A stretch of 64,000 nt of DNA. Origin: Macrocystis pyrifera. Lineage: Eukaryota > Sar > Phaeophyceae > Laminariales > Laminariaceae. The DNA lies in contig JASSKH010000005.1 in NCBI GenBank assembly GCA_031763025.1, positions 14,350,128-14,414,127 of the forward strand. The letters are read 5' to 3'. This document shows positions 1 through 13,400 of the stretch, piece after piece (position 1 is the first letter of the stretch; the number at the start of each line of letters is the position of its first letter). The notes beneath the pieces are model-generated. The model was given only the letters and a program-made list of their open reading frames with translations. It made no database searches and was not told the origin of the DNA. The position numbers and the translations under genes were made by a program.

Positions 1-299
1 ACGGCCGCCGCCACCACCTACACTTCCACAACCACCAGTAACACAGCGCAAGCACAACCAACCATCATCTGTCAGAACAGCCACCAACAGCTGGCAACGC
101 AACAACAGCAGTGCTTGGGGCAGGGGTGGAAGAAATCAGAAGACGTCGTCCGTGTAGTGGAAGCACTTCTCGGGGCTTAGGCTTCGCGGGTCGAGAGGAA
201 AACGTCTGCGTCGGGACGTCTCGCTCGCTTCGCGTAACCAGCAGTGTGCGGGAAATTTTTCACGTACAACCGCGCCGACCGTGCGGCGGGAAAAAAAAA

Positions 300-610
300 T
301 ATATTTATATTTACCGTCCCACCCCGCCGAAGAAGAAGAAAGTCACCGTCCCGTCCCGCCGTGGGAAAAAATAATTACCGTCCCGTCCCGCCGAGGAAAA
401 AAATATTTACCGTCTCGTCCCGCCGAGGAAAAAAATATTTACCGTCCCGTCCCGCCGAGGGGAACAATATTTACCGTCCCGTCCTGTCGAGAAATTTGGC
501 ACCCGCTGTCCCGTCCCGCCAATTTTTTATGTCGTCAATTTACCGTCCCGTTTTCATTTGTTTTCCCGCCAAACGAGTCAAATCTGTCCCGTCCCGTCCC
601 GTCACGATTC
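300..610. repeat. Pyrimidine-rich minisatellite, about 32-35 bp unit
   Basis: Repeated blocks of CGTCCCGTCCCGCC followed by a purine/A-rich stretch and ATTTACCGTC occur about eight times, with the last units degenerate. Open frames across it are low-complexity products of the repeat and are not taken as genes. No gene is seen in positions 1-300. Confidence 0.75.
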
Positions 611-865
611 TCAGTCACTGCTGTGATGAAAAATGTGGGAGGCTGGAATCAATTGAATCAAGAGGATTGAGGAACAAACAAATGGGAGGACTCGTTATTC
701 GGGGGTAGAGACTGGCAGGAGCAATAATGTGCGATACGATAGTAATGTACCTGGTATCGCAAGTGACAAAAAATGTTGAAAAAAGACCGATATATTATCG
801 GGTCTAAAAAAGGGCAGGGGGGCCTCCATTTTCAATTTTACCCCCATCGGCGTATTTTCAAGGGT

Positions 866-1215
866 GTGTTCGGTACGGTACGGGTACGCTCGGTACCGGT
901 ACGGACATGGTACCGAACGTACCGAAATTCTCGGTAAGGGTATGGACATGGTACCGAACGTACCGAAATTCTCGGTACCGGTATGGGCATCGTACCGAAC
1001 ATACCGAGCTTCTCGGTATCGGTACGGTGTATCATACCGATACCGCCGGTAAGGGTACGGACATCGTGCCGAACGTACCGAAGTTTTCGGTAGGGTATAG
1101 AACTCCAGACCGAACGTACCGAAATTCTCGGTACGATTTAGAACTCCATACCGAACGTACCGAAATTCTCGGTACGGTATAGACCTCCATACCGGTACCG
1201 TACCGCAGATACCAG
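866..1215. repeat. TACCGA/TCGGTA-rich array, copy A
   Basis: Alternating direct and inverted GTACCGAACGTACCGAAATT and TCTCGGTACCGG modules give a dense set of short palindromes. The second half (from about 1018) is nearly identical to 2095-2210 of copy B, so the composite array itself was duplicated. No gene is supported here. Confidence 0.8.
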
Positions 1216-1566
1216 CGGTATTTGTCAAACCGAGCGTCGCTCCACAGCAGTACCATGGTATTGCCCATCAAGAATGTGTGTGTCTGCGACAGTTTTTTTT
1301 TTTTTTTTTGTTTTGTCATCACATTCATTTCCAGAGTTCGATGGGCGCCTTACCACACCGGGTATTATTTGTCTTGCCTGAACGTCTAAACCGTGGTCAC
1401 ACAGAAGGCTCCTCTCCCTGAGGCCCCCACTCCCATCCTCCTGCGGTACTGACTGAAATTTTTATTGCGAGAAGAGTTCCAGCCACCTCTTTCCCACTGT
1501 GTACACACGCTTGCGCGCTATCCACCGGCAAGACACGACAACGAGAGAAAAAACTCATAACATGAG

Positions 1567-1572
1567 AAAAAA
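1567..1572 (-). terminator. Pol III type T6 terminator
   Basis: A run of six T on the minus strand begins seven bases after the 3' end of the tRNA-like sequence at 1579-1653, as expected for RNA polymerase III termination. Confidence 0.5.
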
Positions 1573-1578
1573 GGCGCT

Positions 1579-1653
1579 GTCGCTGGGATTCGAACCCCTG
1601 AACTTGCCTGCTACAGAAGGTTACGCGGATACCAACTAGACCACCGGGGCGAC
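1579..1653 (-). ncRNA. tRNA-like pol III unit (degenerate tRNA or SINE head)
   Basis: On the minus strand there is a canonical A box (TGGTCTAGTTGG) and a perfect B box (GGTTCGAATCC). The outer five bases can pair (GTCGC with GCGAC). The D stem is good, but the T stem pairs over only three bases and no regular anticodon stem forms. A T6 terminator follows at once. It may be a transcribed tRNA-derived RNA, a tRNA pseudogene or a SINE remnant; a functional tRNA is unlikely. Confidence 0.5.
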
Positions 1654-1910
1654 CGGCTCAGTCAGTGCGACAAAATTAAAGTTATAGATTATGATCATGA
1701 TTGTACGAAGGCAGCAACACCGCTTCTCCCCATTGAAAATCGAAGGCAGGAGAGAACAGCAGAATCAAAACGTTGTCAATTGATAAGAAGCTTCAGCATT
1801 CTTTCTACGCGCGCGAGTCAAACGATAACAACAAACCATGCTATGTGTGTGGCGGTACTGTACCGGCACCGGGTTGTCCCGAGCCTAACTTCCCGATTAG
1901 CCCGGGATCG

Positions 1911-2312
1911 GTACTCTCGGTAGGGTATAAGCTCGGTATCGGTACGTTGTGTCATACCGATACCGCCGGTACGATATGGACATGGTACCGAACGTACCGA
2001 GGTTCTCGGTAAGGGTATGGACATGGTACCGAACGTACCGAAATTCTCGGTACCGGTATGGGCATCGTACCGAACATACCGAGCTTCTCGGTATCGGTAC
2101 GGTGTATCATACCGATACCGCCGGTAAGGGTACGGACATCGTGCCGAACGTACCGAAATGTTCGGTAGGGTATAGAACTCCAGACCGAACGTACCGAAAT
2201 TGTCGGTACGGTATAGAACTCCAGACCGAACGTACCGAATCCTCTCGGTACAGGTATACCGGCGGTATTTTACCGCCGGTAGGCCTCGGTAGTACCGTAC
2301 CGAACACACCCT
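1911..2312. repeat. TACCGA/TCGGTA-rich array, copy B
   Basis: Second copy of the array at 866-1215, in the same orientation and with long stretches of identity. The interval between them holds the tRNA-like unit and otherwise unique sequence. Confidence 0.8.
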
Positions 2313-2445
2313 TGGTATTTTTCATTTCACGACCAAAGCATGCTGACATGAATACGTGTAATGTTTCATGCCGCCAGAGGTGTGGACCAATGAGATGCAT
2401 GGCTGTTACGATGCTTCTTATTCCATTGCATACGTGCCAACGTAG

Positions 2446-2794
2446 CCGGCGTCCCCGGTGGCTTGGTAGGTGGTCCGCGAGCCTATCAAGATCAATTTCG
2501 TGAGTTCGAGTCTCACCGAGTGCATGCTCATAGGGACTTTTTCTTGCATAAAATTGATTAGCGGAAAGCGCGAGAGCGTGAGTTAGCTGAACATTCGATG
2601 AAAATCGACGAGCAGTGGGAATGCTGAACCCTATGCGCGATAAAAACTAAAGGCACGTACCGGGGGGGAGAAGGGACGACACCTGTGACCACGGCTTGTC
2701 CAGAAGATCGTCGAGGATAAAACCTCCTACGAGTGCGAGTGGGCTGGAAAGTAAAAGTGATGAAAAAAATTAATTAATTAATTAAAAAAAAAAA
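2446..2794 (+). mobile_element. tRNA-derived SINE, copy 1
   Basis: The head carries an A box (TGGCTTGGTAGG) and a B box inside a perfect GTGAG/CTCAC T-arm. It is followed by a body of about 270 bp and an A-rich tail with ATTA repeats. A second copy of the same length lies at 24767-25079 on the minus strand and is roughly 90 percent identical by eye. This copy interrupts a sequence unit that is intact at about 5285-5320 (CAACGTAG then TCTCTGTGGCG), with TAG on both sides. It therefore inserted into an existing LINE-associated unit. Confidence 0.85.
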
Positions 2795-2862
2795 TAGTAT
2801 CTCTGTGGCGTAGCTTTGTGACCACATAACATGTTTTATCTCTCTAGGATTGAAGAATCGGC

Positions 2863-4581
2863 ATGAAAGACGCGATCATCAAGGTCCTTCACAAAAAGAA
2901 GGACCGAACTGATTGCAACAACTACAGAGGGATTTCGCTGGTTGCCCACGCAGGCAAAGTCTTGTTGAAAATCGTCGCGTCGCGCCTCAGCAACTACTGC
3001 GAGACCGAGGAATTATTCCCGGAGGAACAGTGCGGCTTCCGCCCCGCACGATCAACGATTGATCTGTTGTTCGTCGTGCGCCGGTTGCAAGAGCTTGGAA
3101 GACAGAGGAAAATCCCCCTGTACTTGTGCTTCATCGATCTGCAGAAAGCGTACGACTCTGTCGACCGAGAGCTGTTATGGGAAGTACTCACACGTTTTGG
3201 CGTACCAACCAAGATGCTGAGAATTATCCGTAATTTCCACGATGGCATGCGGGCTCGCGTGCGTACAGATGACGGCGAGCACTCGGAATGGTTTGATGTC
3301 ACGCAGGGGCTGCGGCAAGGCTGTGTGCTGTCACCGTTACTATTCAACGTATTTTTCGCTGCTGCGTTGCACGTCGTACTAGTACGCTTTAGCCATGACG
3401 AAGCAATCGTAAGGGATTTGGTCCAACTTAGTAATGCTGGAGTAGTCGGGACGGAGGAGCAGGAGCCGTTGGCGTGCGTGCGAAGGGCTGTATGGGGCAT
3501 GTTGTACGCCGATGACGCAGGGATTGTCTCGAAGTCGACTGAAGGGCTCGCGAAAATGATGACAGTCATCGTGACTGTCTTCGAAGCAGCAGGCCTTACG
3601 GTGTCGGAAAAGAAGACAGAGACTATGCTTCTACAAACGCCAGACCAGAAAACCCTCGCACCACCGCTCGTTATTGAAGCAGCAGGCCAGAGGTATAAGC
3701 AGACGGCCCAGTTCTTGTACCTAGGCGGCGTTATCCACGAAAATGCTGACCTCTCGCTCGAAATCGACCGACGGATCCGTCTCATGCGAGCATGCCTCAA
3801 ACGGTTCGGCCCGGAGCTGTATGATAGGACGACCGCCCCCCTTAGCCTGAAAGTCCGAATGCTGAAGGCCGAGGTGATTGAGACCCTGCTGTACGGGTGT
3901 GTGACGTGGACCCTCAGAGCGGAACACTTTGCCAAGCTTCGAACGGCTCACCACCAAGTCCTGTTGCGAGCCATTGGCTTCCAACGCCGACTTCGTACTG
4001 ACCATGCCACCCTCTCGTACGCGAAGGCCCTCAAGATGACACGTTGCGAGAGCATCGAAACGACCATCCGCAAACGGCGTCTCTTCTTCGCGGGGGGGGT
4101 GGCACGGCAAAGCAAGGGTCGATTACCCAGCCGGGTGATGTTCGGGACGATTGCTGGTGGGGAGAACCCGAGACCTGGCGGACAGGTTAAGACTTGGCAT
4201 AGATGCGTAGTCGAAGACCTTAGGGAGTTCCGCGCCACCGAAGGGTCAACGGAACTAGATCCCTTGGTGTTTGGAGTTGAGACCGCACTGTGGCCCACTG
4301 CTGCAAAAAAGGCGGGGAAGTGGTACCGGGGGATCCTGGAAGCAGCCGAACGGTTCATGGTGAGGTGGCACGAGGCTGAGGCTGAGCTGAGCAGGCAGCG
4401 CCGCGCATCCGCCGTGGGTGGTGTCCAAGGGAATGGGGGGAGGAGGGGCAACAACAGGAGTAGCAGGAAACCCGACCAAGGGAATGCGGAGAGGGGGGGG
4501 AAGAGGAGTAGCAGGGAAACTGCAGTGGACGAAAGTAGGAAGGAGATGGCAGATAGGGTAGCCAGGTACCGGGCAGACTAA
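2863..4581 (+). CDS. Non-LTR retrotransposon reverse transcriptase, 5'-truncated
   Basis: An open frame of 572 codons. The reverse transcriptase motifs are in order: NNYRGISL near residue 20, [10 protein letters not shown] (motif A) near 88, [13 protein letters not shown] (motif B) near 149, and YADD (motif C, catalytic Asp pair) near 213, then the thumb and a basic C-terminal region. There is no endonuclease domain. The first codons correspond to the middle of the fingers domain, so the apparent ATG is where a truncated LINE joins an upstream repeat unit, not a true start. The RT frame is intact, but the element cannot be autonomous as it stands. A second, shorter copy lies inverted at 6629-7215. 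Confidence 0.9.
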   Translation: MKDAIIKVLHKKKDRTDCNNYRGISLVAHAGKVLLKIVASRLSNYCETEELFPEEQCGFRPARSTIDLLFVVRRLQELGRQRKIPLYLCFIDLQKAYDSVDRELLWEVLTRFGVPTKMLRIIRNFHDGMRARVRTDDGEHSEWFDVTQGLRQGCVLSPLLFNVFFAAALHVVLVRFSHDEAIVRDLVQLSNAGVVGTEEQEPLACVRRAVWGMLYADDAGIVSKSTEGLAKMMTVIVTVFEAAGLTVSEKKTETMLLQTPDQKTLAPPLVIEAAGQRYKQTAQFLYLGGVIHENADLSLEIDRRIRLMRACLKRFGPELYDRTTAPLSLKVRMLKAEVIETLLYGCVTWTLRAEHFAKLRTAHHQVLLRAIGFQRRLRTDHATLSYAKALKMTRCESIETTIRKRRLFFAGGVARQSKGRLPSRVMFGTIAGGENPRPGGQVKTWHRCVVEDLREFRATEGSTELDPLVFGVETALWPTAAKKAGKWYRGILEAAERFMVRWHEAEAELSRQRRASAVGGVQGNGGRRGNNRSSRKPDQGNAERGGKRSSRETAVDESRKEMADRVARYRAD

Positions 4582-7222
4582 GAAGTAGAACATGCCTATA
4601 CTACTCGTACCACCAACTGGTGCAGCTGGTCCGAACGTGGTCTTCCTTTGTCTTCCTGTTGTTTTTGTGTATTTTTATTTCATTTTATTTTCTTCTTTGC
4701 GGTGACCCTATGTGATTTTCATGTCTCTTCCTTTCTCCGATTGATAAGCCTTATTGAAGGAGTCGTGTGGCGTGGGTGGATGACGAGCCTGCTCTGCTTG
4801 TTTCGTACTGTCTGACGCCGAGGGGCCGGGCATAGTTGACGAACGCTGGACGATGGTGGCCGACAGGGTAGCAAGGTACCAGGCGGGCCAGCAGGGAGAC
4901 CCTGGCTGTGCTACTCGTACCATAAACTGCTGCCGCTACCTGGAGCATGCCTTGTGCTTTGTTTGGTTTGACTGTTTATTTTTCCCTTGGTTCTTAGTCT
5001 TACTCTGTTGACGACTAGTGGTGTTTTCTTCTTTTTTTTTTTTTTTTTCCAGCTCGTTCTTTTCAAGTGTCTGCCACGTCCCCTACGTGGGGGTACGATG
5101 GTTTGCTGCTATACTGAAGTATATACATATACCAGGTATATTTTAGTTTCTTTTTGTTTCTTTTCTCTTTCGAATTGTCTTTGTTTTTGTTTTTGTTTTT
5201 TCTCTTTGTTTCGTTTTTGTTTCTCTAGGTCATGGAATGTGTATGTCGTGCCTGTCGTACGCAGTATGATGACATGGCATTGCATTGCATACGTGGCAAC
5301 GTAGTACCTCTGTGGCGTAGCTTTGTGACCACAGAACTTGTATCTCTCTAGGTTTGAAGAATCGGGACGGACACTGGTTGTGCTGGATGTCGACGGGGTA
5401 GAAAAAACGGTTTAATGTGAAGAAAACAACAACAACATACATCCAGCACAACCAGTGTCCGTGCCGATTCTTCAAACCTAGAGAGATACAAGTTCTGTGG
5501 TCACAAAGCTACGCCACAGAGGTACTACGTTGCCACGTATGCAATGCAATGCCATGTCATCATACTGCGTACGACAGGCACGACATACACATTCCATGAC
5601 CTAGAGAAACGAAACGAAACAAAGAAAAAAAACAAAAAAAAAACAAAGAAGACAATTCGAAAGAGAAAAAGAATCAAGAAAAAATATATATATGTATACC
5701 AGGTATATATATAAAAACAAACCATCGTGCCCCCCCCGCAAGGGATCTGGCAGACACTTGAAAAGAACGAGCTGGAAAAAATGTTGTTGTTGTTTTCTTC
5801 ACATTAAACCGTTCTTTCTACCCGTCGACATCCAGCACAACCAGTGTCCGTGCCGATTCTTCAAACCTAGAGAGTTACAAGTTCTGTGGTCACAAAGCTA
5901 CGCCACAGAGATACTACGTTGCCACATATGTAATGCAATGCCATGTCATCATACTGCGTACGACAGGCACGACATACACATTCCATGACATAGAGAAACG
6001 AAACGAAACAAAGAAAAAAAACAAAAAAAAAACAAAGAAGACAATTCGAAAGAGAAAAAGAAAAAAGAATCAAGAAAAAATATATATGTATACCAGGTAT
6101 ATATATATAAAAACAAACCATCGTGCCCCCCCCGCAGGGGATCTGGCAGACACTTGAAAAGAACGAGCTGGAAAAAAAAAGGAAAAAGAAGAAAACACCA
6201 CTATAATAATAGTCGTCGTCAACAGAGTAAGACTAAGAACCAAGGGAAAATAACAGGCAAACCAAACAAAGCACACCGCATCCTCCAGGTAGCGGCAGCA
6301 GTTTATGGTGCGAGTGGCACAGCCAGAGTCTCCCTGCTGGTCCGCCTGGTACCTTGCTACCCTGTCTGCCACCTCCGTCCAGCGTTCGTCAACTATGCCC
6401 GGCCCCTCGACGTCAGACATGCAAAGCAGGCTCGTCATCCACTCACGACACACGACTCCTTCAATAAGGCTCATCGATCGGAGAAAGGAAGAGAAAGAGT
6501 ATAAAGTGAAAATCACATAGGGTCAGCGCAAAAAGAAGATAAAATGAAACAAAAATGAACCAAAACTAAAGGAAGACAAACGGAGATCACGTTCGAACCA
6601 GCTGTACCAGTTGTTGGTGGTACGAGTACTATAGGCATGTTCTACTTCTTAGTCTACCCGGTACCTGGCTACCCTGTCTTGCCATCTCCTTCCTACTTTC
6701 GTCCACTGCAGTTTCCCTGCTACTCCTCTTCCCCCCCCCCTCTCTCCGCATTCCCTTGGTCGGGTTTCCTGCTACTCCTGTTGTTGCCCCTCCTCCCCGC
6801 ATTCCCTTGGACACCACCCACGGCGGATGCGCGGCGCTGCCTACTCAGCTCAGCCTCAGCCTCGTGCCACCTCACCATGAACCGTTCGGCTGCTTCCAGG
6901 ATCCCCCTGTACCACTTCCCCGTTTTTTTTGCAGCAGTGGGCCACAGTGCGGTCTCAACTTCAAACACCAAGGAAGCAAGTTCCGTTGACCCTTCGGTGG
7001 CTCGGAACTCCCTAAGGTCTTCGACTATGCATCTATGCCAAGTCTTAACCTGTCCGCCAGGTCTCGGGTTCTCCCCACTAGCCATCGTCCCGAACATTAC
7101 CCGACTGGGTAAACGATCCCTGCTTTGCCGTGCCACCCCCCCCCGCGAAGAAGAGACGCCGTTTGCGGATGGTCGTTTCGATGCTATCGCAACGTGTCAT
7201 CTTGAGGGCCTTCGCGTACGAG
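4015..7222. repeat. Large inverted repeat built from two LINE 3' regions
   Basis: The left arm (about 4015-5412, plus sense) holds the LINE C-terminal coding region, its 3' region and a unit containing TCTCTCTAGG. It is mirrored by the right arm (about 5434-7222). The loop is about 20 to 40 bp. The right arm is longer because a unit of about 390 bp (5434-5777) is tandemly duplicated at 5816-6170. By eye the arms are more than 90 percent identical over long stretches. Frames through the arms are shadows. Confidence 0.85.
6629..7215 (-). pseudogene. LINE reverse transcriptase fragment (C-terminal part)
   Basis: Reading the minus strand from 7215, this matches the last third of the RT protein at 2863-4581, from [10 protein letters not shown] to the end. 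It carries a frameshift in the G-rich stretch near 7130. It is 5'-truncated at position 7215 and forms the right arm of the inverted repeat. Confidence 0.85.
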
Positions 7223-7440
7223 ATTCCATCACAATTGGATGGGAAAAAACCAACTACACCAACAACAATGACCAAGGACACCAATACGGTAGTAGGGGGG
7301 CGGGGGACACTATTAGGACCTAGTCCACTGCCTTATAGTTGCCTGGACCCGCGAAAGTGAATAAAACGGGGATACCCCTCTTGCCATATGTCGGCTCCAA
7401 TCCCTCGTGTGTGCCTGTTTGTGTGTGCCTGTTGTATCAG

Positions 7441-10400
7441 ATCGACGGCACCGACGGCAATCGGATCACGATCAAGGGGGCCGGCGGAAGGAGCGGCAGG
7501 GAGAGCGTAGTTCTGCGTGGTACGGGTAGGGTGTTTGAGGTCATGCATGACTACTACACGCTTGAGGTTCGTACGTATGAACTCCCTTCATCGACAGTGT
7601 GACAAAGTCTAATGTATGCGACCAACAACACGTCATGGCCGCTATTACGGGGGACCATAGTAAATAGGACCAAATGTTGCTAGTTAAAAAAAAAAAATGT
7701 GTATATATATATATGGGTTTTTGTGTGTAGCGTAGGTCCTATTTACTCTAGGTCCTCCGTAATAGCACTAAACGCGTATCGTTTCCGTGCTGTACTGTAC
7801 AGAAAACGCGTTCCACGATAAAGGTAGCACATATCCGCAAAAAAAAACTGAATGAGGGGGGTTCACTAACCCAAAATCGTCGGAGTGCCAATCTTGTTTT
7901 TAAAAATGACTTTGATGTGTACTTGGGCCATAGGATTATATCATCGGAGTGTAATTTGATTTTTGCTGAAGTCAGTTTTCGGGTGAGGTGTGGAGCTCCT
8001 TCCTTAAGGTCAAGCGAGAGGAGCCTCAGAGAATTTAGGGTGAACTTCTTTCGTAGAACGCCTCTGAATACGCGTTCTACGGTAGGGTCATTGACTAGAG
8101 AACGTTCGGGTCGAACTACAGCAGTAGTTATGGTTGACAGGGGACCCTCACAACGCCAGAAACGTTTGCCCAGCATCGCTGGAATGGCGCTTGAATCTTA
8201 CGCCGAACTACCATTGATCTGTTTCGATATATACATATTTATATACCTGGTATAATATATTTTTATGATTTCCGAATATAGGGGCACACACTCCTTGAAT
8301 TCTGGAGCTTCAGACATTGTTTACCTTATACCCGGAATGTACGTCTTGCATGAGGTCATATAAACCGGAAGCGCGAGCGATCGAAGTATCACACTCAGCT
8401 TGCGAAGATGAGTCTCGACTAAATGCTCGATCTCTCGTCTGTTATTTTTTAACTTTGTAAAATGTAGTCATACATACAGGCCATCCATGTTATTGTCCCT
8501 CGGCAAGCACATCTGCAGTAGTTTTTCTCAGGATCAGCTTTATTTAGGTCTTCTCAAGTGAGGAACCTCAGAAAAACATTACTGGGCTGTAGATGCTAAC
8601 CCCTATTGTCGTAGCATGTATCAGTAGCTACACTAGTGCGGCAGTGTAGCTTACTTTTCTGCGATGGTGTCGTGTAGAGAGCCCACGTCATCTCGCGATC
8701 AAGCTGGTGTATTGCGCGAGTGCCGCTGCCGGGATACATGCCACAGTGCTATATCCGCACCCGGGACTACTACAGCAGTACATGGCGTAACAACAGGCCC
8801 CGGTGGAAGGAACTGGTTGCGTGTCCCCTATCATACGGTAGGGAAGGATTCGAACCGCGTTTGTTGTCACAGCGGCAGCGGCCTCATACCGTAAAAATGC
8901 GAAGGACGGTAGAGATCGAGAGTTTCCGTAACACAAGGAGAGATGATTCTCTGATTTCTGCTCTACTCGTATCGTACGCGTGCTCCTCCGCTCTTGCAGG
9001 ACTTCACCATAGACGGACAGGTGTTCGAGAACACGGAGGGTGTTGAGGGAGACAACGCCGAGGAAGCAGTCGGGGATATCCTCCTCTACGTTTCTGGTGA
9101 GAGCGACATTATTATCAGGAAGACGCTCGTCGGAATATAGAACGGTTGCTCCCTTGCTGAGAGGAGTGCGGTCGACTACGCAATCCAGCGCAGTGAATGG
9201 TTGACTGGTCGCTGAAGCTTGGTACTTACTGTTTCGTTTCCAGGACGTTTGCCTGTGCCGTATACCCGGAGTAAGACTCAACGGTGAGTGATGTTGGCGA
9301 CGTACGTGCCCAGGCCAAACTTGGCACATCCAGGCGAAAATGTCAGTAGTGGGTTACCTTGCACCGAACTATATATGTGCACAGAATAACGCTGTGATAT
9401 CCCCGTCTATAGGCAGGCGCCGCTGTACTTTAGCTCTATGTTGAGGTGCCCATAACTCGTCGTTTTTTTTTCGCTAGCAGATTGCCGTCTGTGTCTCTTC
9501 CGCTTTCCGACAGTAGTTCTTGGCACAGACGCTATAGCGAAAAACAAACGATTGACACGGAACACATGTGAGTGGCTTAAACAGTGCCAGAGACGACTTC
9601 AAGGCTCCCGTAGTTCTGCCATACGTTGCCGTGTGATATGAACACCTCCGTACTGAGCCCAGTATCATTTGACGTGTCCCTTGACGTTTTCGCGTGCAAC
9701 CCAGCGGATAGAAGTGCGTCGGAGCGGAACGGAGGCTACATGTCCGCCCTGGACGGCTTGGTCGTTACGGGAATGGTATTCAAGCATGCCTTGAGCGAAT
9801 GCGTCCGCATTCGCAGTGAGTCAGTCTAGTCTTGATTATTTTCGTCTGTGTTTTGGAAATTTAACGGCGGCGTGCGTTGTCTTTTTCGAAACAGCAGGGG
9901 CTCGATCGGATGATGTATTTGTTAAGTCTAGCATCGATTTATCAAGGAACGGTTGAATCATACCAGGTACACAATGGTGTATGTGCCCAATGCTAGCCGC
10001 CAATGTGATACTTGCCCCGGGTGTGACGAAACCGCTTCCCTGGCTCTGGTTTCCACCCCCTCCCCACCCCACCCTCTTGTCCCCCTACCGGCAGCATCCC
10101 TTGCGAGTGTGTATATATTTCAATTCGAGATAAACACAATAACAGCCTTGGTTAAGTTCGTCCAGCGCGAAAGAACCGACCACAGCCACGCATGTGGTAA
10201 AAAAAGACTAAACGGACAGCTTTTCGGGATCCAGCTTGTCAGCCTCTTGGGTATACGCGTTAGGGCTGGATGTATTGCACAGTAGATATATGGTACTTCG
10301 TATGGCGTATAAAACGCAAGAGTTAATGTGAAATCCCGTCCCACCTAGCTCCTCGCCGTACGCGCGTGTGCTGTGCTTCACTGGTGTGTATTTCGCCTTT

Positions 10401-13400
10401 CAGACTTCGCTACGTACGCAGATATTAACGCCAACACCATCAGCTACTGTGGTATGGACGACTTCGAATTCACTGATTCACTGGACGGAAAAAACGGAGA
10501 GGGGATATGTGAGTAGCACAACTATCCTAAGAAACAAACAGGAGATCGCATTGCACTCGTTGTTCGTGGATCTTCAATTTAGCAGAAGGCCGGCCCCTTT
10601 GAGCTGTCGAAGGCTTGCTTAGAGAAAACAGCCGGTCGTGTGTCGGCTGCATTACTTGGCCGCGCTCCTTTTCTGTCTCGTCGTCTTGACTGCTTTGAAT
10701 GTTTCTCTTAAGATCTTGGAACCGCACGAGCCCAGTGGAACGATACGGAAAAAAACCCCTCGGGTGGGGTAGATGTCTGCTTCGGGAACCGCATCAGGAA
10801 CAACAACATCACGACCAATGTGAGAAGGAGAAATGATCACCCCCGCCTATAAATACAGTAGAACAAACATACAGGAGTACTGTAGTAGCCTTCTCTGAGT
10901 CAAAATGTATGCGCGTGTCGTACACCAAACAGAACAAAGCCTACAGCTATATACGATACATGTTATTGGGACCGCGACGCAGCTTGTTGCCCCTCCTATA
11001 CAGCATGGGGTGATGCGTTCCTATTCGCCGTCTCTGTGTTGGTAGGGATACAATTCCCGCAAGAAGGGGTGGGCCTACTGTACTCTTCCCAAATGCACCT
11101 CACTTTTAAGGACTTTATTGCTTGACCGTGCAGGTGCAAGGGTGCTTGGCGCGTTGCCTCGCTCATTCGGAGCGATGGGTGCAGATTTCAGAAAGCCACG
11201 AGGCTCGTAGAAAGAGGTAGAGAAATATCAATCGTAATTTTAGTCGCAGAAATCCAAATTCCACGTCAGTCAAACGAGCGAGAGGGGGAGTATTGTCCTC
11301 TTCGCTCCGGGACACTGAAAAGGCACCCCATACAAACATGAATCCCATGTCCGGAGAGACACAACTCTCTCCGCGATCTCCGTAGTAGATGGATTGCAGC
11401 TACACGAATCACACCAATCAGCCAATCAAACTGCACTCAGACTTTTGCGAGACTATGAGCAACGGCTATGTCCTACAGCTCTATGCTACTACTAAGTCAC
11501 CCAGTCCCTGACTTTGAGAAAACATGAAAGGGCAACACCATGGAGGCGTGCCACGATCGAGGGTGCGTTTTGGCCAAAATATGTCGCTGGGACTGCAGTC
11601 CTGAAAGGGTTCACCCCTATTTGGCATACCAAGAGTTTTGTTTTTCGTAGCGTTTCGTGATGAACGTGTACGAGTAGGCTCTTTGGGACTGTCCGTCGGG
11701 TCGCACCTTTTAGCTGTTCACATAAAAATCAGTTTTTTTTTTTTTTGTTGAGGTAGGACCTCATCGAGTCAGGAGTCTCAGACTGTTGAAGCGATACCTG
11801 CCCCGTAGCATGCATCACGCCTCGATAGCCTACTACTACTACTGTGGGCATCCAACAGATAACATGTGAACACACACATACTCAACGGTGTTCCAACGAT
11901 GTTGGGTCGTGTAGTGCCTCAGTTTTTAGGGGCGTCGGTAGTCGGAAAAGGTTTGGCCAAAACACTAACTGTACGGATAAGGTACCATGCTACAGCAGTA
12001 GGTCCGGTTTGCAGCCGGTAGCGGCAATATGCACTTCTTGTGTCTGGTATGTGTGAGAAAAAGTTTTGTTTATTGCTAAAAAAAAACTGCTTTTGAACCG
12101 ACCACATCCAAGCAATTTGACAGCAGCACCGGCCGCCAACAATTTGTTTTTTCATGTATATAGTCCTAAAAACCAAAAGCTCGCGAAATATTTTTGTTGT
12201 TGCTAAAATGCTTTCAAGATTTGAACCAACCACATCCAAGCAATTTGGCAGCAGCACCGGTCACCAACAATTTGTTTTCTCGTGTATATATAGTCCAAAA
12301 AACCAAAGCTCGCGACCATTCAGCAGACCATCACAGCGAGAAAATTGAAATGTTGGGTCGTATATTGCCTCAGTTGAAGAGCGCCGGCAATCAGGAATGA
12401 TCTGGCAAGGACATGCTACATGCAGCAGTAGTATCACGGAGGAGGTCCACAGTAAATAGGACCTACGGTATACACAAAAACCTATAGGTTCGCGTAATTT
12501 TACTTGCAATATTTGGGCCTGTTTACTAAGGTCCTCCGCAGTAGTAACCGTCCCTCTATAGCTTCGGTCGTACGCTCCAGACAACAGTGCCGGAGCTATA
12601 TTTGGCGGCAACCGGCATTATATTACACTCCGCTATTAATATTACGGGGGGCCATCATAGCAAGTGGGACCAACTATTGTTGGTAAAAATAGGTAAATAT
12701 ATAGTTTTTTGTGTATACGGTAGGTCCTGTTTACTATGGTCCCCCGTAATAGTGAATCCCATACGTCTATGCCAAGCGATTTCACCGGCACATTGTACAG
12801 GGCAGTCGGCCTTGTAGTGGGACCGCCACTGCTGCGGTAATTCCTCTCGTGGCAGGCGTCTGGACAGCTCGCGCGCAACCAGCAGGGGTTTGCGCGTGCT
12901 CTAACTCGCCCCTCACACGACCCGCGCATCCGCTTTGCTCCATGTTGCGTGTTTTTGTTGTTGCTGCTGCTGTTGTAAATCTATCTCACGGTTGAACGTG
13001 CTGGTCAGGCGAACGAAGGCGTAGACCTGAAAGAGGGCTGCCTGGAGACAATCATCGAAGATAACTACATTTCCATGCAGCACGATCGAAACGCGGGAGG
13101 TATGCTCGCTGCCTGTTCTTGTTGTTCTGTTCGCGGCTGCATAGCATAGAGGCTTTATCTGCCGATGCGAGACGTTGCATAAAAAATTACTGCCAAGGGG
13201 TGTACGGCATTATTATTATGACGTTGGATATGCCGGGTATAAGGTACCAAGTATAATAATACCGGTATGAAGGTATATGGGTGTGGGTGAAATTCCTTAA
13301 CTGCTGGCTTGAGCCGATCGCTTTTTTGAGGAGAAAAAACAAAGAATCGCAAGGGGCGCCCGAGATCAGTGTTTTTTTCGACACCTTACATAAAAAGGAT

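Noticed and set aside
1579..1653. Functional tRNA gene
   Set aside because: No regular anticodon stem and a three-pair T stem; called tRNA-like only.
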